Assembly: GCA_026936325.1 (NCBI GenBank)
Contig: JAPTHN010000011.1
Span: forward strand, 21,802,501 to 21,866,500
Direction: 5' to 3'
Length of the DNA stretch: 64,000 nt
From: Platynereis dumerilii
Taxonomy: Eukaryota > Annelida > Polychaeta > Phyllodocida > Nereididae
Below are positions 20,564 through 31,864 of this stretch, piece after piece. Each line of letters starts with the position of its first letter. Within the stretch, counting starts at the first letter, position 1. Made by a program: the position numbers and the translations under genes. The notes under the pieces were generated by a model. That model was not told where the DNA came from. It did not search any database and saw nothing but the letters and a program-made list of their open reading frames with translations.

Positions 20564-23500
20564 CTGCAAGGAAAAAGAAGATGAAAGTTGAGAATGATGA
20601 ACAACGCAAGGAGCATTGGAGCATAACGGGCAAATAAAGGATTTCACATACAATATCAATAGTTTAAGATTCATTTCAGAAAACATTGGCAATTTTCAAC
20701 TTTGCCTGACTCAGCTGCAGAGGCATTAATAACCCTTCCTGGACTAAAGGGAAATTTATGTGCATTCCCAGCTTACTGCCTGTAGGGCCATTTATGCCCA
20801 AAAATTTGCTGTTGTCCCTGGTGACGTCACAATCACAGGATTGTTTTTTTTGGACTGCTCAGTCCAGTAAGGGTTAATAAGGAACTTCTATCTTTGAAAC
20901 CAATTTATACACATATGAGTACAGTGTATCGATTTTATGTTTAAAAGAAATGGACGTAACTTTTCACAGCAAAATATATCAATCAGACAATAAACATTTT
21001 AATCACAGGAAGTTACTCTCTAAATCTTGCCTACACAATGTTTTAGTCTCCGGTTAGTTACTGCTAGATGGAAAAATTTTGAGGACGACATAATTGTGGA
21101 CGCAACATTTGACATGGATTGCTGACGGGACGATTACAGAGATTGCCCCATATGAATATGGGCAATCAAAAATATTTTATCAAAGAACTGACAAGTTTCA
21201 TACTATATTTAGAGTACACATAAAATATTTCAACATATATAATTACCTCGAATCATTATTGTACTTAGACGCTGACAGAGATCTCTTAGTGTCCTCATTA
21301 TCACTGCCCCCACTCTCATTATCGCTATCATTCGATGACAGACTTGGTCGTCTGTACCGCTTGACAGGAGTTTTGTGGGGAGACCCAGATCCAGAACGAG
21401 ATCGAGAGTATGATCTTGAATATGATCTGACAAAAGAAAACACAAGATAAGTTAATACATTTCTTTAGCTGACAGAATACAGATACAGTGAGATGCCAAT
21501 ACTGACAGACAACCACAAAATCTGAAAACTTTTAATAATATTACTGTCAAGACTAAAACATTTTTCAACCTTAAAACATGGACAATTTTGCCATATAAGT
21601 TAAACAATCATTTTTACACAGTTTTAATCAGAGTTTTACATCAATAGATCAATGCCATAATTTTAATAAATCAGAAGCGCTTCAGATATTAACATTGCAA
21701 ATCAAAGCACTTGATAAATATTATGATTGGTTGATATTCACAATACAAAAAGTTCTACATGATTTACAACTGTGAGAACCATTTCACTAGCAGGACAAGA
21801 TCTTTACCTGCGTCTTGATCCCGACCTTGACCTAGATCTGGAGTACGACCGGGAACTTGAACGCGAAGATGACCTTGAAAATGACCTTGATCTACGATTT
21901 CTACCCCGTGATCTTGACCTAGATCTGTTACTGTAACGTCTCGACCTAGATCTTGATCTGGAACGTGACCTCCTAGAATGTGACCTAGATCGCCTAGAAT
22001 GTGAACGGGAATCTCTGCGCCTTCTTGAACCAGATCTGGACCTGAAATATCAGAGAATTGGCTGGTTAATAATATTTAGAAACAGGGAATAAGGCAGATT
22101 CATCATAATATTATTTTCTGTTTAGGCCACACATAATTGATTCTTAGCTTCGCGGACCCGCCGACACAATAGATTTCCTGCCGATGGCAAAAAAATAATT
22201 TTTTTTTTATAAATAAATCTTTTTAACCTTTTTTTTTGTCCTACCGACTGACCCTAGAAAAAGTGCCTTGAGAGGATCCGAGAAGCTAAAGATCAATTAT
22301 GTGTGGCCTAAGCCATTGTCATGAAGTCTAATGGGTTGCCATGTGAAATTCTTTATTTCATTTCAGAGGCCAACTGACCTAGATCTTGACCTTGACCTCC
22401 TCCTATAGCTCTTGGAAGCAGAGGTTGAACTTCTGCCCTTGCTCCGTGACCTTGACCTTGAAGGAGTTTTCTTCAAGTTTGGGACCATTGCCTTTGTTTT
22501 CTTAGGTTCGGGGCTTGGTGATTTTGACATGCTGTAAAAGAAAATCTCAAAAATAAGCTTATGTGTAGAAGGAGATATGCTAGAAGGAGATATGCATAAA
22601 TCAGAAATGCAAATTTGAATATAAATGATAAATGTGCAAAATTGGAAATCTCAACAATCCTATAAGTCGTTTTTACCCTGATAGCTACAAGCAAGTTACT
22701 TTGCTTTGTAGATATCGTGGAATAAGGTGCTTCAACAAAATCACCATCAATTACCATAATCCCAAATTTTATCCCATGGGCAATTACTCGATCGCTTTTT
22801 GTCTGGCTCAAAGCAAGGAAAGCCTGTCAAAGTGTCTCTTTTTGATTTGATGTGCACTGCGAGCAATGGTGAAAGCATTATCAGTGTCTGAAATGTCACA
22901 ACCTTAAATATCTTTTTGAGAGTGACAGAAATGGCATCATTGATATGAGCTTCAATTCAATGCCAGTGAATCACATTTGAGTGTCTTTGAGAGTCAATAA
23001 AGTCTGTGTGGCAATGGTGCAGGCCACACAATTGTGCCGCAATGACAATGTACCACACTGAATATTTGCCGCAATGACACAGTGCCAATCATTTGACTGG
23101 AGGAGGCATCTACAAACGAGTGAGCAACAGAAGCGTCAGTCTATGGCCTGAGAGGTTAATAAGTAGAGAGTAACTGTTACAGACCGGGAGAGTTTTCTCA
23201 ACTCAGCAATATGTTTCATGTTAGGTGGCAGAGTTGGGCCCTGGATTACACCCGTCTCCTCGTCACTCTCGCCTCCGAAGCTCGTGATGAAATGCGTGGC
23301 GGGCTCTGGTGAGCGTGAACGGGATCGTGATGATGACGACCTGAAAGAGAAAGAATAAGACCGTCAGTTTTCTTCAGCACTACTATTTTCCACTAACTAA
23401 ATGCAAACCATATTACTGTCTTAATTTGAAAATGGCTACTTACTGTCGATATGGCTCATATTTTGGACTCTCCTTAGCAGCATAACTACAAAATATTCAC

Positions 23501-26500
23501 AAATTGTCATGAGAAGATTGCAACATACAAACAAAACCAAAATCAACCAATTATATCATGTTATTTTACCAAACTTTCGAATCGCAAACAATCCGATTTT
23601 GCCAAACACCTGTCATAATTTATTCCATATCTAACCTTGGAGGACTAAGTGCTTTCCCTTGAAGTCTTTTCTCCTTGTACGCTCTTCTCTCTCTTCGGGA
23701 TTTTCTGCCCTGTATACAAATAGACACAAATTTGTTATTTAAATGCCAATAAATAATACAGATAATCACATTGTACTGTCAACTGTGCCACTTCAAATAT
23801 TAGATATCAATTTAGCATCGATATCATTTAATATCAAATGTACATCTCCAGTCTCCACAACAATTAAGTGATTCCACTTACGGAAAACTGAGCTCTCTCC
23901 TCCTCCAATAATTTTGCAAGTTTCAGCTGCTCGGACTCCTCCTTGTCATTCCTCAATAACCTTTAAAGGAAGAAACAAAGATATATGAATTTAGTGAAGA
24001 TACATTATAACACAACAGGTGTTCTAAAAGGTACAATGAAACAGCATCAACTTACTTTGTATAATCATCCTCACTCATCCCATACAAGCTGGCATTCTGG
24101 TTCAACAAGTTCATTTGCTCAGGAGTCAGACTGTCAATGTCAAGTGCCATATCTGTGAACAAAGAAATATGAAATTTAAATCGCTTGTCTAGTTGCTACA
24201 AAAACACGCGATAGAGACGTTTTGCTGCCATTGAAAGAAATTAACAGTCTCAACAACCCAGGAACAATTATTTTTGTAAGTAATTTATATGAGGAAGGAC
24301 AATCATTTTTATCCCTCATAAAAATGACGGACAAATAAAGGATGAATTTTTTTTCTCAAATGCACAAATCGGACTAATATAGAGTTTGCACGGTGAAATT
24401 CACAGACAGTGTCAGACACTACACATAACAGAAACTTCATCGGTCAAGGTGAGCCTTGGAAAAAGATAAAATCTCCCGAAACAATCACTACACTTCCTGA
24501 GAGTTAAGACTGCATTTAAACATTGAGTGATATAAGATACAATAATTATATCTTCCAATAGAATCAGTGGTGACACATACCAAGATCAATCTCGTCATCT
24601 GATAAAATGTCATCATCATCCTCTTCCTCTTCTTCTTCTTCCTCCTCCTCCACGTTCTCCTCATTCCCGTCTCCGTCTCCTCCTTCCTCTTCATCGTAGT
24701 TGTAGCCAATAGCCGCTTTCTTGTCCGCCAATCTGTACGGAGAAAAAAAGATATAAGGTCATTGCTAAGTAAGAGACTAATTGTCTGAACTTTCACTTTC
24801 TTGATAAACAAAAAATATTTGTAAAGAGAAGAGAAGCTCAGAAAGGCACAATTTCTACATTTGGGATTAGTAAATGAGTTTTTCGTGCATAACTCAAAAC
24901 AACAGACGATGTATAATTCTTGAGTTCTTTTAAAATCTCCAACTGGTCAGAGCCTGACATTCTGATATGAGATTTAAAATCCTGACACTGACAATAGATG
25001 AGAATTTCATTCTGGTGAAAAATATTCCATCTATAAATGGTGACTAACTTTTTCTTGTCCTCTTCAGCCTTCTTGCCTACACCAGTATCAATCGCTCCAA
25101 ACTGCTCATCAATGTAGATCTGCTGCAGACACTGCTCTTCACTCACTGAAATGAAAGTTATCAAGTCTTCAGAGTCGTAAGACAGGAGTATAACTTAAAA
25201 TCTCAGCAATCAAAAATATTGCAAGAGCCTACAGCATGCAATACTGCTACATACATAACTATGGTATGGTAAAACTTTATTTAATGTCATATTAAAATCA
25301 TGTGGCAACGCAGTGCCCAAGCAAAGCTTCTGAACGACAATTTAACAATTTTCTAAAAGTATTACTGAAAAGAAGTAATTATAATATGACAATGATAAAC
25401 TATTACGGTGATGCTTCAGATAAGTCATATAGAAAATTGTGTGCCAATATAAACCGGCCGACTTAAAGCTTTACTTCAGTTTGGTTTGAGAATTGTCTCT
25501 TACCTCCAGCAGCCTCGTTCTGAACTAGGATTCTGTAGCGTTCATAATTACACTGTCTCTCTTCTTCTTCATCAAAATTTGCAGGTCTGAAGTGAAAACA
25601 TGTAAGCTTAGTTTTAATACACAAGGTTTGCAGCTACTAATTATTGACATCAATCAGATGTTCACTCAAAAAGTAACACAGTTATTCTGTCGGTAGCTTT
25701 CTAATTTGCAAATTTGCAATATAAAATGAGAATTTCATTAACTGATGAGTATACCTCAAATAAGTCATAAATTCAAAGCAAATACACATATTAAGAGATG
25801 GGACAACAATGTCACAACATACTTCTCTTCAGACTGGCTTGCAGAAACTTCAGGAATGTAATCTAAACTTGCTCGGGCATCAAAACGATCGATCATGATG
25901 TCTGGATTTCCCTGCCAAGGCATCCTAAAAGACAGACACATCACAACTTATGAAAATGTGACACATTACAAGAACAGACACAAGTCTGTGACATATTCAT
26001 CAGGGAGTTCAAATGAATTGATTAAAAAAATCAATCGTAGAAGATTGTACTTACATGCTGTTTGGGCCTTCTGCCTGCATGGCCGTTTGAGTATCCAAGT
26101 GAATTTTTGTTTGCCGACTGTAGATTCGCAGAAACTGTGCTGGATCAAGTTTCTGTAAAGGTGAAAAAAGAAACCTATGTCATACAAGTCTGTAAACTAG
26201 TACAATCAGAGCATTTGATATTCATATTAGGTGAGGGAACACGAAATGCCACAATCCATCTTCATCATTATTTATGACGTTGAAAATAGAGGTTATTGAA
26301 TGGAGTTGCATCCCTTCCAAATATTTACCAATTAGTGATTACTTATTCACTGATTAACAAAGAATTCTTATCACAAATTAAAGAGCATCAGATATATACA
26401 TGTAACATTGACCCAGTTACTCACAATTTTTTCATAGTACTCTCTTCTCCTCTCGGCCCTCCTCTTGTAGTCCACCATGAGACCTCGGATCTTCTTCTCC

Positions 26501-26550
26501 TGGCGACGGGCTTCATGCCACATGCCCTGCGTCTTCATTTTCATCTTCAT
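16924..26550 (-). CDS. CLASRP: CLK4-associating serine/arginine-rich protein (splicing regulator)
   Basis: Twenty coding exons, minus strand: 26425-26550, 26055-26152, 25823-25924, 25504-25586, 25049-25145, 24581-24732, 24056-24152, 23882-23960, 23636-23709, 23444-23485, 23185-23340, 22379-22531, 21808-22041, 21247-21426, 20515-20563, 19033-19102, 18534-18592, 18182-18306, 17505-17831, 16924-16975. All introns are GT-AG, phases agree throughout, and the product is 784 residues (human CLASRP is about 674). In vertebrates it is a nuclear protein that binds the CLK4 kinase and influences alternative splicing. Diagnostic matches are MWHEARRQEKKIRGLMVDYK, MMPWQG...MIDRFDAR, CNYERYR, ITSFGG and ALNRQFKADRRARAEK. 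The first in-frame ATG after the upstream stop is at 26550 (MKMKMKTQG-MWHEA); vertebrate proteins begin at the MWHEA Met (26523), so initiation there is the alternative. Confidence 0.95.
19297..20220. mobile_element. TTAA-flanked non-autonomous DNA transposon in CLASRP intron 15
   Basis: A perfect 19-bp terminal inverted repeat GGGGAGGTATGGGTGAGAA at 19297, mirrored at 20220, is flanked on both sides by TTAA (19293-19296, 20221-20224). It is 924 bp long with no transposase motifs. A TTAA target is used by piggyBac and Kolobok superfamilies, and I cannot choose between them. Two internal copies of GTTGCCATGGTAAC occur at about 19,425 and 19,991. Confidence 0.88.
20733..20873. mobile_element. 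141-bp MITE with CCC/GGG ends in CLASRP intron 14
   Basis: Terminal inverted repeats CCCTTCCTGGACT and, inverted, CCCTTACTGGACT (one mismatch) are flanked by identical TTAATAA at 20726-20732 and 20874-20880. The CCC terminus and TTAA-containing target fit a piggyBac-type miniature element. Confidence 0.8.
21247..23340 (-). other. CLASRP: CLASRP exons 11-14: RS domain
   Basis: Residues 318-557. Exon 11 keeps the family's ITSFGG motif (335-340) followed by acidic ESDEE. Exons 12-14 encode a long Arg/Ser dipeptide domain (about residues 393-515), the kind phosphorylated by CLK and SRPK kinases and used to contact other SR splicing factors. Exon 14 ends in an acidic Ser/Asp/Asn patch with likely CK2 sites. 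Confidence 0.88.
22125..22308. mobile_element. 184-bp TA-flanked MITE in CLASRP intron 12
   Basis: Terminal inverted repeats of about 32 bp with three mismatches start GGCCACACATAATTGAT. TA dinucleotides flank both ends (22123-22124, 22309-22310). It is short and non-coding with an A/T-rich middle. Confidence 0.85.
23444..24732 (-). other. CLASRP: CLASRP exons 6-10: acidic tract and basic helix region
   Basis: Residues 170-317. Exon 6 holds an acidic run of ten Glu and four Asp (residues 197-210) ending in LSDDEIDLD. Exons 7-8 carry LTPEQMNLLNQNASLYGM, matching the human LNQEQVADLNKQATTYGM segment. Exons 8-9 form a charged stretch ending GRKSRRERRAYKEKRLQGK, a likely nuclear-targeting region, then SPPSYAAKESPKYEPY. 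Exon 10 is only 42 nt. Confidence 0.88.
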
Positions 26551-26583
26551 TTTGAAGGCCGGGGGTGGGGTCAACTATGAAAT
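25049..26583 (-). other. CLASRP: CLASRP exons 1-5: conserved N-terminal SWAP-type domain
   Basis: Residues 1-169. This carries the DRY_EERY (SWAP N-terminal) alternative-splicing-regulator domain, with its two hallmark strings visible: IDRF at residues 86-89 and CNYERY at 121-126, followed by SEEQCLQQIYIDEQFG. The basic N-terminus (residues 10-42) is the most conserved part. The first coding exon extends upstream to an acceptor at 26584-26585 (TTTTCAG), giving 33 nt of 5' UTR that contains an in-frame TAG before the ATGs. Confidence 0.9.
25259..25400 (-). mobile_element. Candidate LINE 3' end in CLASRP intron 4
   Basis: On the minus strand the sequence ends with an AATAAAGTTTTACCATACCAT-like tail. 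The tail resembles the (ACCAT)n end of the full-length LINE at 31,185, with AATAAA just before it. No coding part is recognised, so the left limit is approximate. Confidence 0.45.
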
Positions 26584-28248
26584 CTGAAAACAACAAAGTC
26601 TATGTTAAACATATCAGAAAATCTATGATAAATATATCGTTTGTATTGAATGACACATTGACCATTGTTGAAGCAGAGCCTGAAATAGGAGGACAATCAA
26701 TAATTCTGACAAGTTTTTTTAGAACTATTAACACCAGCACTGATATGATCAGGTGAATTCAAAACTCTATTAGAACATGACATAGTTATAAAATATTATT
26801 ACCATCTTGGCACAATATCCTCATTAACTCCCAAGGTTTAGCTACTCTTGGATCAAACTGCTGCAGTATTTTAAAAGAGTGCTCACCAAAATCAAATACA
26901 GTCATGTAACTATTATGTGTACTGGTAGTTGTACAGCAGTCATACCAAAAGGTTCAATGAGAAACATTCAAGCTGTATCACTTGTCCTGATGTCATTTTT
27001 CTACAATAGCTCCAAATAGATACTGCAGCTTCTTTGTAATAGAATTCTATATCATGAAAAGACCAGACCTGGATAAGCAAATAAGATCTATTCATTAGCA
27101 ATGCTGAGCTTATCCTGAGCTGAGCAGCTTTTCCTTCCAGCAACAGTTGAAAGCCAGGTCAACAAGCTTATTGATTTTCTTATTCAGCTTATATTCAGAT
27201 CTATGTGTGGCGATGAAAACCACGACGGGGCATGAACTAATCATTGAGTTTGTCATGCTTTAACAACATTTGAGTTAACATGATAATCATTAGTAATTAA
27301 ACTCTGAATACTAGTGAATAGGCCAACGCCAGAATTGAGTTTTTAGCAATGCTTTCTTAATGAAGCAGGCTACTATGAGTATAATGCTTCCACTAAACGT
27401 TACTTATGTTAGGCTTATAGTCATCCTGTTATGTTACATGTCAATGTTACTGGCTCTGGAGATTATATATGTGAGCAGCGACAAGGCACACTCCAGTGTT
27501 AGATCTCACACAATTTGAGTTCCCTGAAGCAGAATTCGAACCAAGGAATTCTGGTCGGTTAGGACTTGTCAGAGCCAGTGGTTGGCACATGATGCGCAAC
27601 TTGCGCATAAGCGCTCGGCAATTTATCACTCACTGTCTTCATATTCACTACCAGGAAAAGCAAACGACGCCAACTTGTTGAGTGACGTGACTGACACAGT
27701 GGGTTTGTGAGACTGGCACAAGTGACAAGAGAAGATCCATAAAATTGATTTGACAGCAACACCCCAGTTTGAGTTCAGTTCAGTTGTCTAAAAATCATTC
27801 AAATGTGTGCAAGCTAAAATACATTATTTTATGACAAAACTAATTTAACCAAAGCTGGGCCTGGGCAAAGTCAACAACATAGAGCCTTTTGTTGGGCATT
27901 AAAATTTAATATTCCCCTAGCTAATGGACACTCCATCTAATATTCCCCCCTCAACATGCTCAAAGTTAACACCTATTTTTTTTTTTTTTACAAAATAGTT
28001 TTGTAGCACCCAACACTGTTGCCAACTGGCAACACTCAAGACAGATATGACAGCCAGCATTGCAGTCTGGCATGCAAATCTTGTCATTCTTGTAAGACTG
28101 ATCCCTTGCTAAATGGCCAACGACCAGCTACTGCAACCCGGCAAAGATGTGCTCTTATGTTACGTGAACATTTGTACGACAACAATTCCGTTCTACAAAC
28201 ACACATTTCAGTGCGAATCAACGTTTTTTGTAATAAATTTTGTCATAC
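26584..28248 (-). other. CLASRP: CLASRP first intron (5' UTR intron)
   Basis: This intron joins the donor GTATGA at 28248 to the acceptor TTTTCAG at 26584. Apart from the degraded tRNA-like element at about 27,510-27,630 I see no gene in it. The join is inferred from splice-site quality and position, not from a transcript. Confidence 0.55.
27510..27630 (-). repeat. Degraded tRNA-like sequence, possible SINE head
   Basis: On the minus strand a box A-like TTGCCGAGCGCTTATGC (27,620-27,604) is followed about 70 nt later by a box B-like GGTTCGAATTC (27,541-27,531). The spacing fits a class II (Leu/Ser-like) tRNA with a long variable arm. Acceptor-stem pairing is not evident, so this is unlikely to be a functional tRNA. 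It is a different family from the 200-bp SINE. Confidence 0.4.
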
Positions 28249-28266
28249 CTAACAGACATCAGCCAT
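28249..28266 (-). promoter_or_regulatory. Five-codon upstream ORF in the CLASRP 5' UTR
   Basis: ATG GCT GAT GTC TGT TAG encodes MADVC. The start has A at -3 and G at +4, a strong initiation context, and the stop codon is the last triplet of the exon. If transcribed, it could reduce or gate translation of the main ORF. Confidence 0.5.
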
Positions 28267-28320
28267 TTTGGTTTTCAGCTACAACGGCTCCCTCTGGACT
28301 TTTACGAAAAAAACGTTGCT
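28249..28320 (-). other. CLASRP: Probable CLASRP non-coding first exon
   Basis: The sequence from about 28,320 down to 28,249 ends at a clean donor (TGTTAG|GTATGA). Near its 3' end is CCAAAATGGCTGATG, resembling the YY1-type AAnATGG motif often found just downstream of start sites of housekeeping genes. Confidence 0.5.
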
Positions 28321-28344
28321 CTCGGGCGCCACCTCGAGAATAAG

Positions 28345-28352
28345 AAAATATA
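28345..28352 (-). promoter_or_regulatory. TATA-like box for CLASRP
   Basis: TATATTTT on the minus strand lies about 30 bp upstream of the inferred start of exon 1, within a local CpG-rich patch (28,318-28,372, GCGCC, CCGCGCGG). Position and context fit a core promoter. The start site itself is not proven. Confidence 0.35.
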
Positions 28353-28399
28353 GGCCGCGCGGCAGCAAACCCTCGGCATTCTGATATTAAAACTCAACC

Positions 28400-28939
28400 C
28401 ATGCAATATTATAGGTAGCTCCATTAAAAAAAAAACTTCTGATTGTGCCAAACATTTACAGATGCAACCATTTACAAGTGTCTCTTGCAGTGATGGATAC
28501 ACACAGTGGCATAGCCATGCAGTCAGCGGGAGCCTTTCCCTCCTCCGCATGATGATTGATCACATTTGGCAATTTCTTAATTTATTTTCCAACGCCATAC
28601 GTCCGAATTTTTCTGATGATTTTTTAATTTTTTTCTGTCTCATTCTGCTATGAGAATCATATGCACTACTTCTGTTGCTAGGCCTATAGTATCTTATACT
28701 ATTATACTGTACCTTTCAGCATAAAAAATCTGAAATTTTCGATTGGTTGACTGCTTGCCCCCTCCCCCTCTCCTAATTCCCTGGCTATGCAACTAGATAT
28801 AGGTGTATCACTTAGTATATTATCTTACCAGTACCAAGCGCATGGGATCTTCGTGGTGTATCAGTGCGGGGACTTCACATAGGATTTATAAATAAATAGG
28901 ATTGAAAGATAATCGGCCAAATGATAATTAGGCAGACAA
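28400..28939. other. Upstream flank, nothing recognised
   Basis: No gene, TIR element or other defined feature was seen between the CLASRP promoter region and the MITE at 28,940. Confidence 0.4.
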
Positions 28940-29134
28940 CCCAGGTGAAAAAAGAGTACATTTGAGGTGCTCGATTTATTTAAATTACCACATGTACTCC
29001 AATTGTACTGCAAAATGCCTATACTTTTCTACAATGGAGCGTATTTGGAGTGTATGAATTGGCATATTGGGAATATAAATGAAGCATAATTTAAATACTT
29101 TGAGCGTTTCAAATGTACTCTTTTTTCACCTGGG
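28940..29134. mobile_element. 195-bp inverted-repeat element (MITE)
   Basis: The terminal inverted repeat CCCAGGTGAAAAAAGAGTAC, continuing to about 26 bp, occurs at 28940 and inverted at 29134. The inner stretches stay partly complementary. No convincing target-site duplication is seen, so the superfamily is open. Confidence 0.8.
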
Positions 29135-30116
29135 AACACTGAAAGCTGTCTAATTTATGTAAGATTGTTGACATTACATAATACATGTAGTAATAAAAAA
29201 AAAGACATGTAGATTGATTGCTCACTGTTACATAATCATCAGTTTATAAAGATTGTTAGTTTTGTTTTGTTTTCTTGTTGTCTGTTTTGAATGAATCATT
29301 GATTTAGATTTTCATCGCTAATAATTAACTATTCCATAAAAAATTGTAGGTACAGGGAATACAGGGAATACTACCATAGAAAATTACATTTTTAAAGTTA
29401 ATCACCCTAAAATCCAAAAGTAATACCATATTTATGAAATTGCAGTATGATGTTACTGGGCCTGAATGCTACACATCCAGCCAAAAAAAAAGTGTTCTAT
29501 CCGCACAAACTTTTTCAGTAGGGCCAATTGAAGTTACATTAAAATGTTAGTAAAAATACTCAAATTATTAGTTTTTATGGATAAAAAAATAGTTAGAGTA
29601 TTACCATTTTTTTCAAATTCCAATAAAATGTTCTTTGCTTTATTACCAACAAATTGGTTAAAAAAAATAGCGCTCCATCCGCACCCGTTTTTGAGCTACA
29701 GTCAATCGAAGCTACACACAACAGGCAAATTTAGCTGTACTGTCTCTAATCCACCAGGGGCATGACGTCACAATGGGAGCTTGGCTACTGTGACCTCATC
29801 AGTTGTAGTGACATCACAATTGAACAACAGACAGTCTGTGTGATTCTGTATGCTTTGTTTATAGCAACCAGGTAGGCTCAAACAAACACTAGGTGTCTCT
29901 GGTGTACTTCAGGGTGATTAACTTTAAGACGCTTTTGTAGAAGAATATGTTACATTTGGTTAAATTTGAAAGCAAATCATTGATAAAAAGCTGGACCCAC
30001 TTTGACCTAATTTCCTGCTGTATGTGCACTGTTGATGCTGAGACCATCACTGCACTGATTTTTGAATCCTCTCTTGTGCTCAATTTGCTTCGCGAAATGG
30101 CCTGCGACTGTTAAGC
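29135..30116. other. Non-genic stretch with a diverged direct repeat
   Basis: A motif with ATCCGCAC followed by a GAAG(T/C)TACA element occurs twice about 180 bp apart (about 29,490-29,535 and 29,665-29,715), preceded each time by an A-run. Otherwise nothing was recognised. Confidence 0.5.
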
Positions 30117-30924
30117 TGTGCGAATATTACCCTCAATGTGCCTCTCTGTAAAAAAATCAATAAATGATATTACCCTCAATGTGCCTCTGTGAAAACTCAA
30201 TATATTAAGATAACATGAGCATTTCAATGTGTCTACAAATATATGAGAAAAAGCTTTTACAAGTAGAAACCTGGCAATCAGAAAGATTTGTAACATCCGA
30301 CAGAATTACCCGTACAATCATGATATAGTTTTTGGCATAATGGTATGATAATGCTCCGGAACAATGTACGAACATGACTACCATGACAGTCTACTGCAGG
30401 ATGGCAACCTCTTTCTAACTACTGCATGCATAGGGCTGTCATTGTTCTTTTTGCAGTTCTGTAAGTCTGTAAACCATGGCACTGAATGTTAGAGTAAAAA
30501 TTAATTTGTCCCCGGAATTTTTACAAAAATATGGTTGTGTATATTATGGTATTGTATAGGTCTGTAGTATTTTTGCCTATCCTTTCCAAAGACAGATGAT
30601 AGTTGAGATTGGATTGGATAGGTCTCTGCTGAGCTGGAGATTGGAGCATTTAGATGAAAATCATTGAACAAAATATTCGTCATATTATTGTTGCCACCTA
30701 GTGTTTGAAGTCCATGCCTGGCTGGCTATGGTCATTGTGTTTTTACTCTTCTAAGGTTTTAAATTGCTCCAAAAGTTTCTGATAGATCTCTTTAAATTAA
30801 ACGGTACCAAACAAATATATTACACATTATGGCTCAGCCGAATTAGCTTTTCCATTTACTTTTATGGGCATTCGGCATTTCAGGTGGATTTTCCACTGGG
30901 TCAGAGTGAGTTCTTAAGTTCTGA

Positions 30925-30965
30925 GAGGTGCTGACCCCTAGTGTTTCAAAACTAGGGGCTTTCGT
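30925..30965. repeat. Conserved hairpin in the tandem unit
   Basis: CCCCTAGT and ACTAGGGG form an 8-bp stem around a short loop. The same hairpin occurs at about 38,277-38,300 and 39,773-39,796, and the stem is unchanged in all three units although the surroundings differ. Confidence 0.7.
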
Positions 30966-31185
30966 CACTTGTGAAGTCCTGCAATGAAGTTTTATAAATG
31001 TATGCAAGTTTAGGTCCAGTGAAATGTATGCCAGTATTAAGCTATCACTGGCCCAGTAATAGCTTATGATTATAAATAAGATCTGCAAAATTCTGAAAAA
31101 AAAAACCCCAAAAAAAAAACAGAAAAGGAAAACTGTAATCTATAGTCCATCGAAACGCAGGATGTAATCCAGAAGAAAAAGAAGA

Positions 31186-31864
31186 TATGGTATGGTATGG
31201 TATTTTTTTATTAAAGTGACATGTGTGTACATTTACAACAAATTCAAAATAAAAAAATCAAATCAACACACCCAAACCCAACCTGGGTTCATATGTCACT
31301 ATGAGTCTAACTGAAAAAGATTATCCAATACATCAACAACAACAAATACAACAAATAAACAATAGAAAATAAAAGTTAATGAACACAACACAAAATCTTA
31401 GTCATCAAATATCAAATAAGAGCAAACCCAAGGAAAAACAGAAAAGGCAACATAAAATGAAAATGTTGAATGACACACCATAGTCAATTCCCTTCTACAA
31501 TTTTAAAAAAAAGAACAGCATATTAATTTAGACTAATTGACACAGTTTATGTATACTTTATGAATTGCTTTACCTACAATGGATGACACGCTCACTCAAG
31601 TTAATGGCAACAACTTCGACGTTTCATATATGGAAAGGAAATATGCTTTGACGACACTAATTTGATGAGATAACCACAATACACCAAACATCTTTTATGG
31701 ACTCAACACTTCGATGAAAATCACAGGCTGCGCCAGAGTAGATTTCATAGAGAGCTTTTTTTTGATGAGATTCACATACTAAGGCGCACACATTTCAATA
31801 TCATGAATTGTAACTTGGATGATATCCACACACTGGGGCGAGTATACTCTTTTCCCGAGCCCCG
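31186..31864 (-). other. LINE 3' UTR and tail
   Basis: About 680 bp follow the ORF2 stop. The stretch is A-rich on the plus strand in its middle (31,240-31,450), and ends on the minus strand with AATAAAAAAATACCATACC. The ACCAT repeat tail replaces a poly(A) tail, and such tails are typical of several LINE clades. Confidence 0.75.

Noticed and set aside
29762-29772. TGACGTCA as a cAMP-response element
   Set aside because: One 8-bp match in intergenic DNA without a nearby start site is expected by chance; a similar site lies in an intronic MITE near 20,823.
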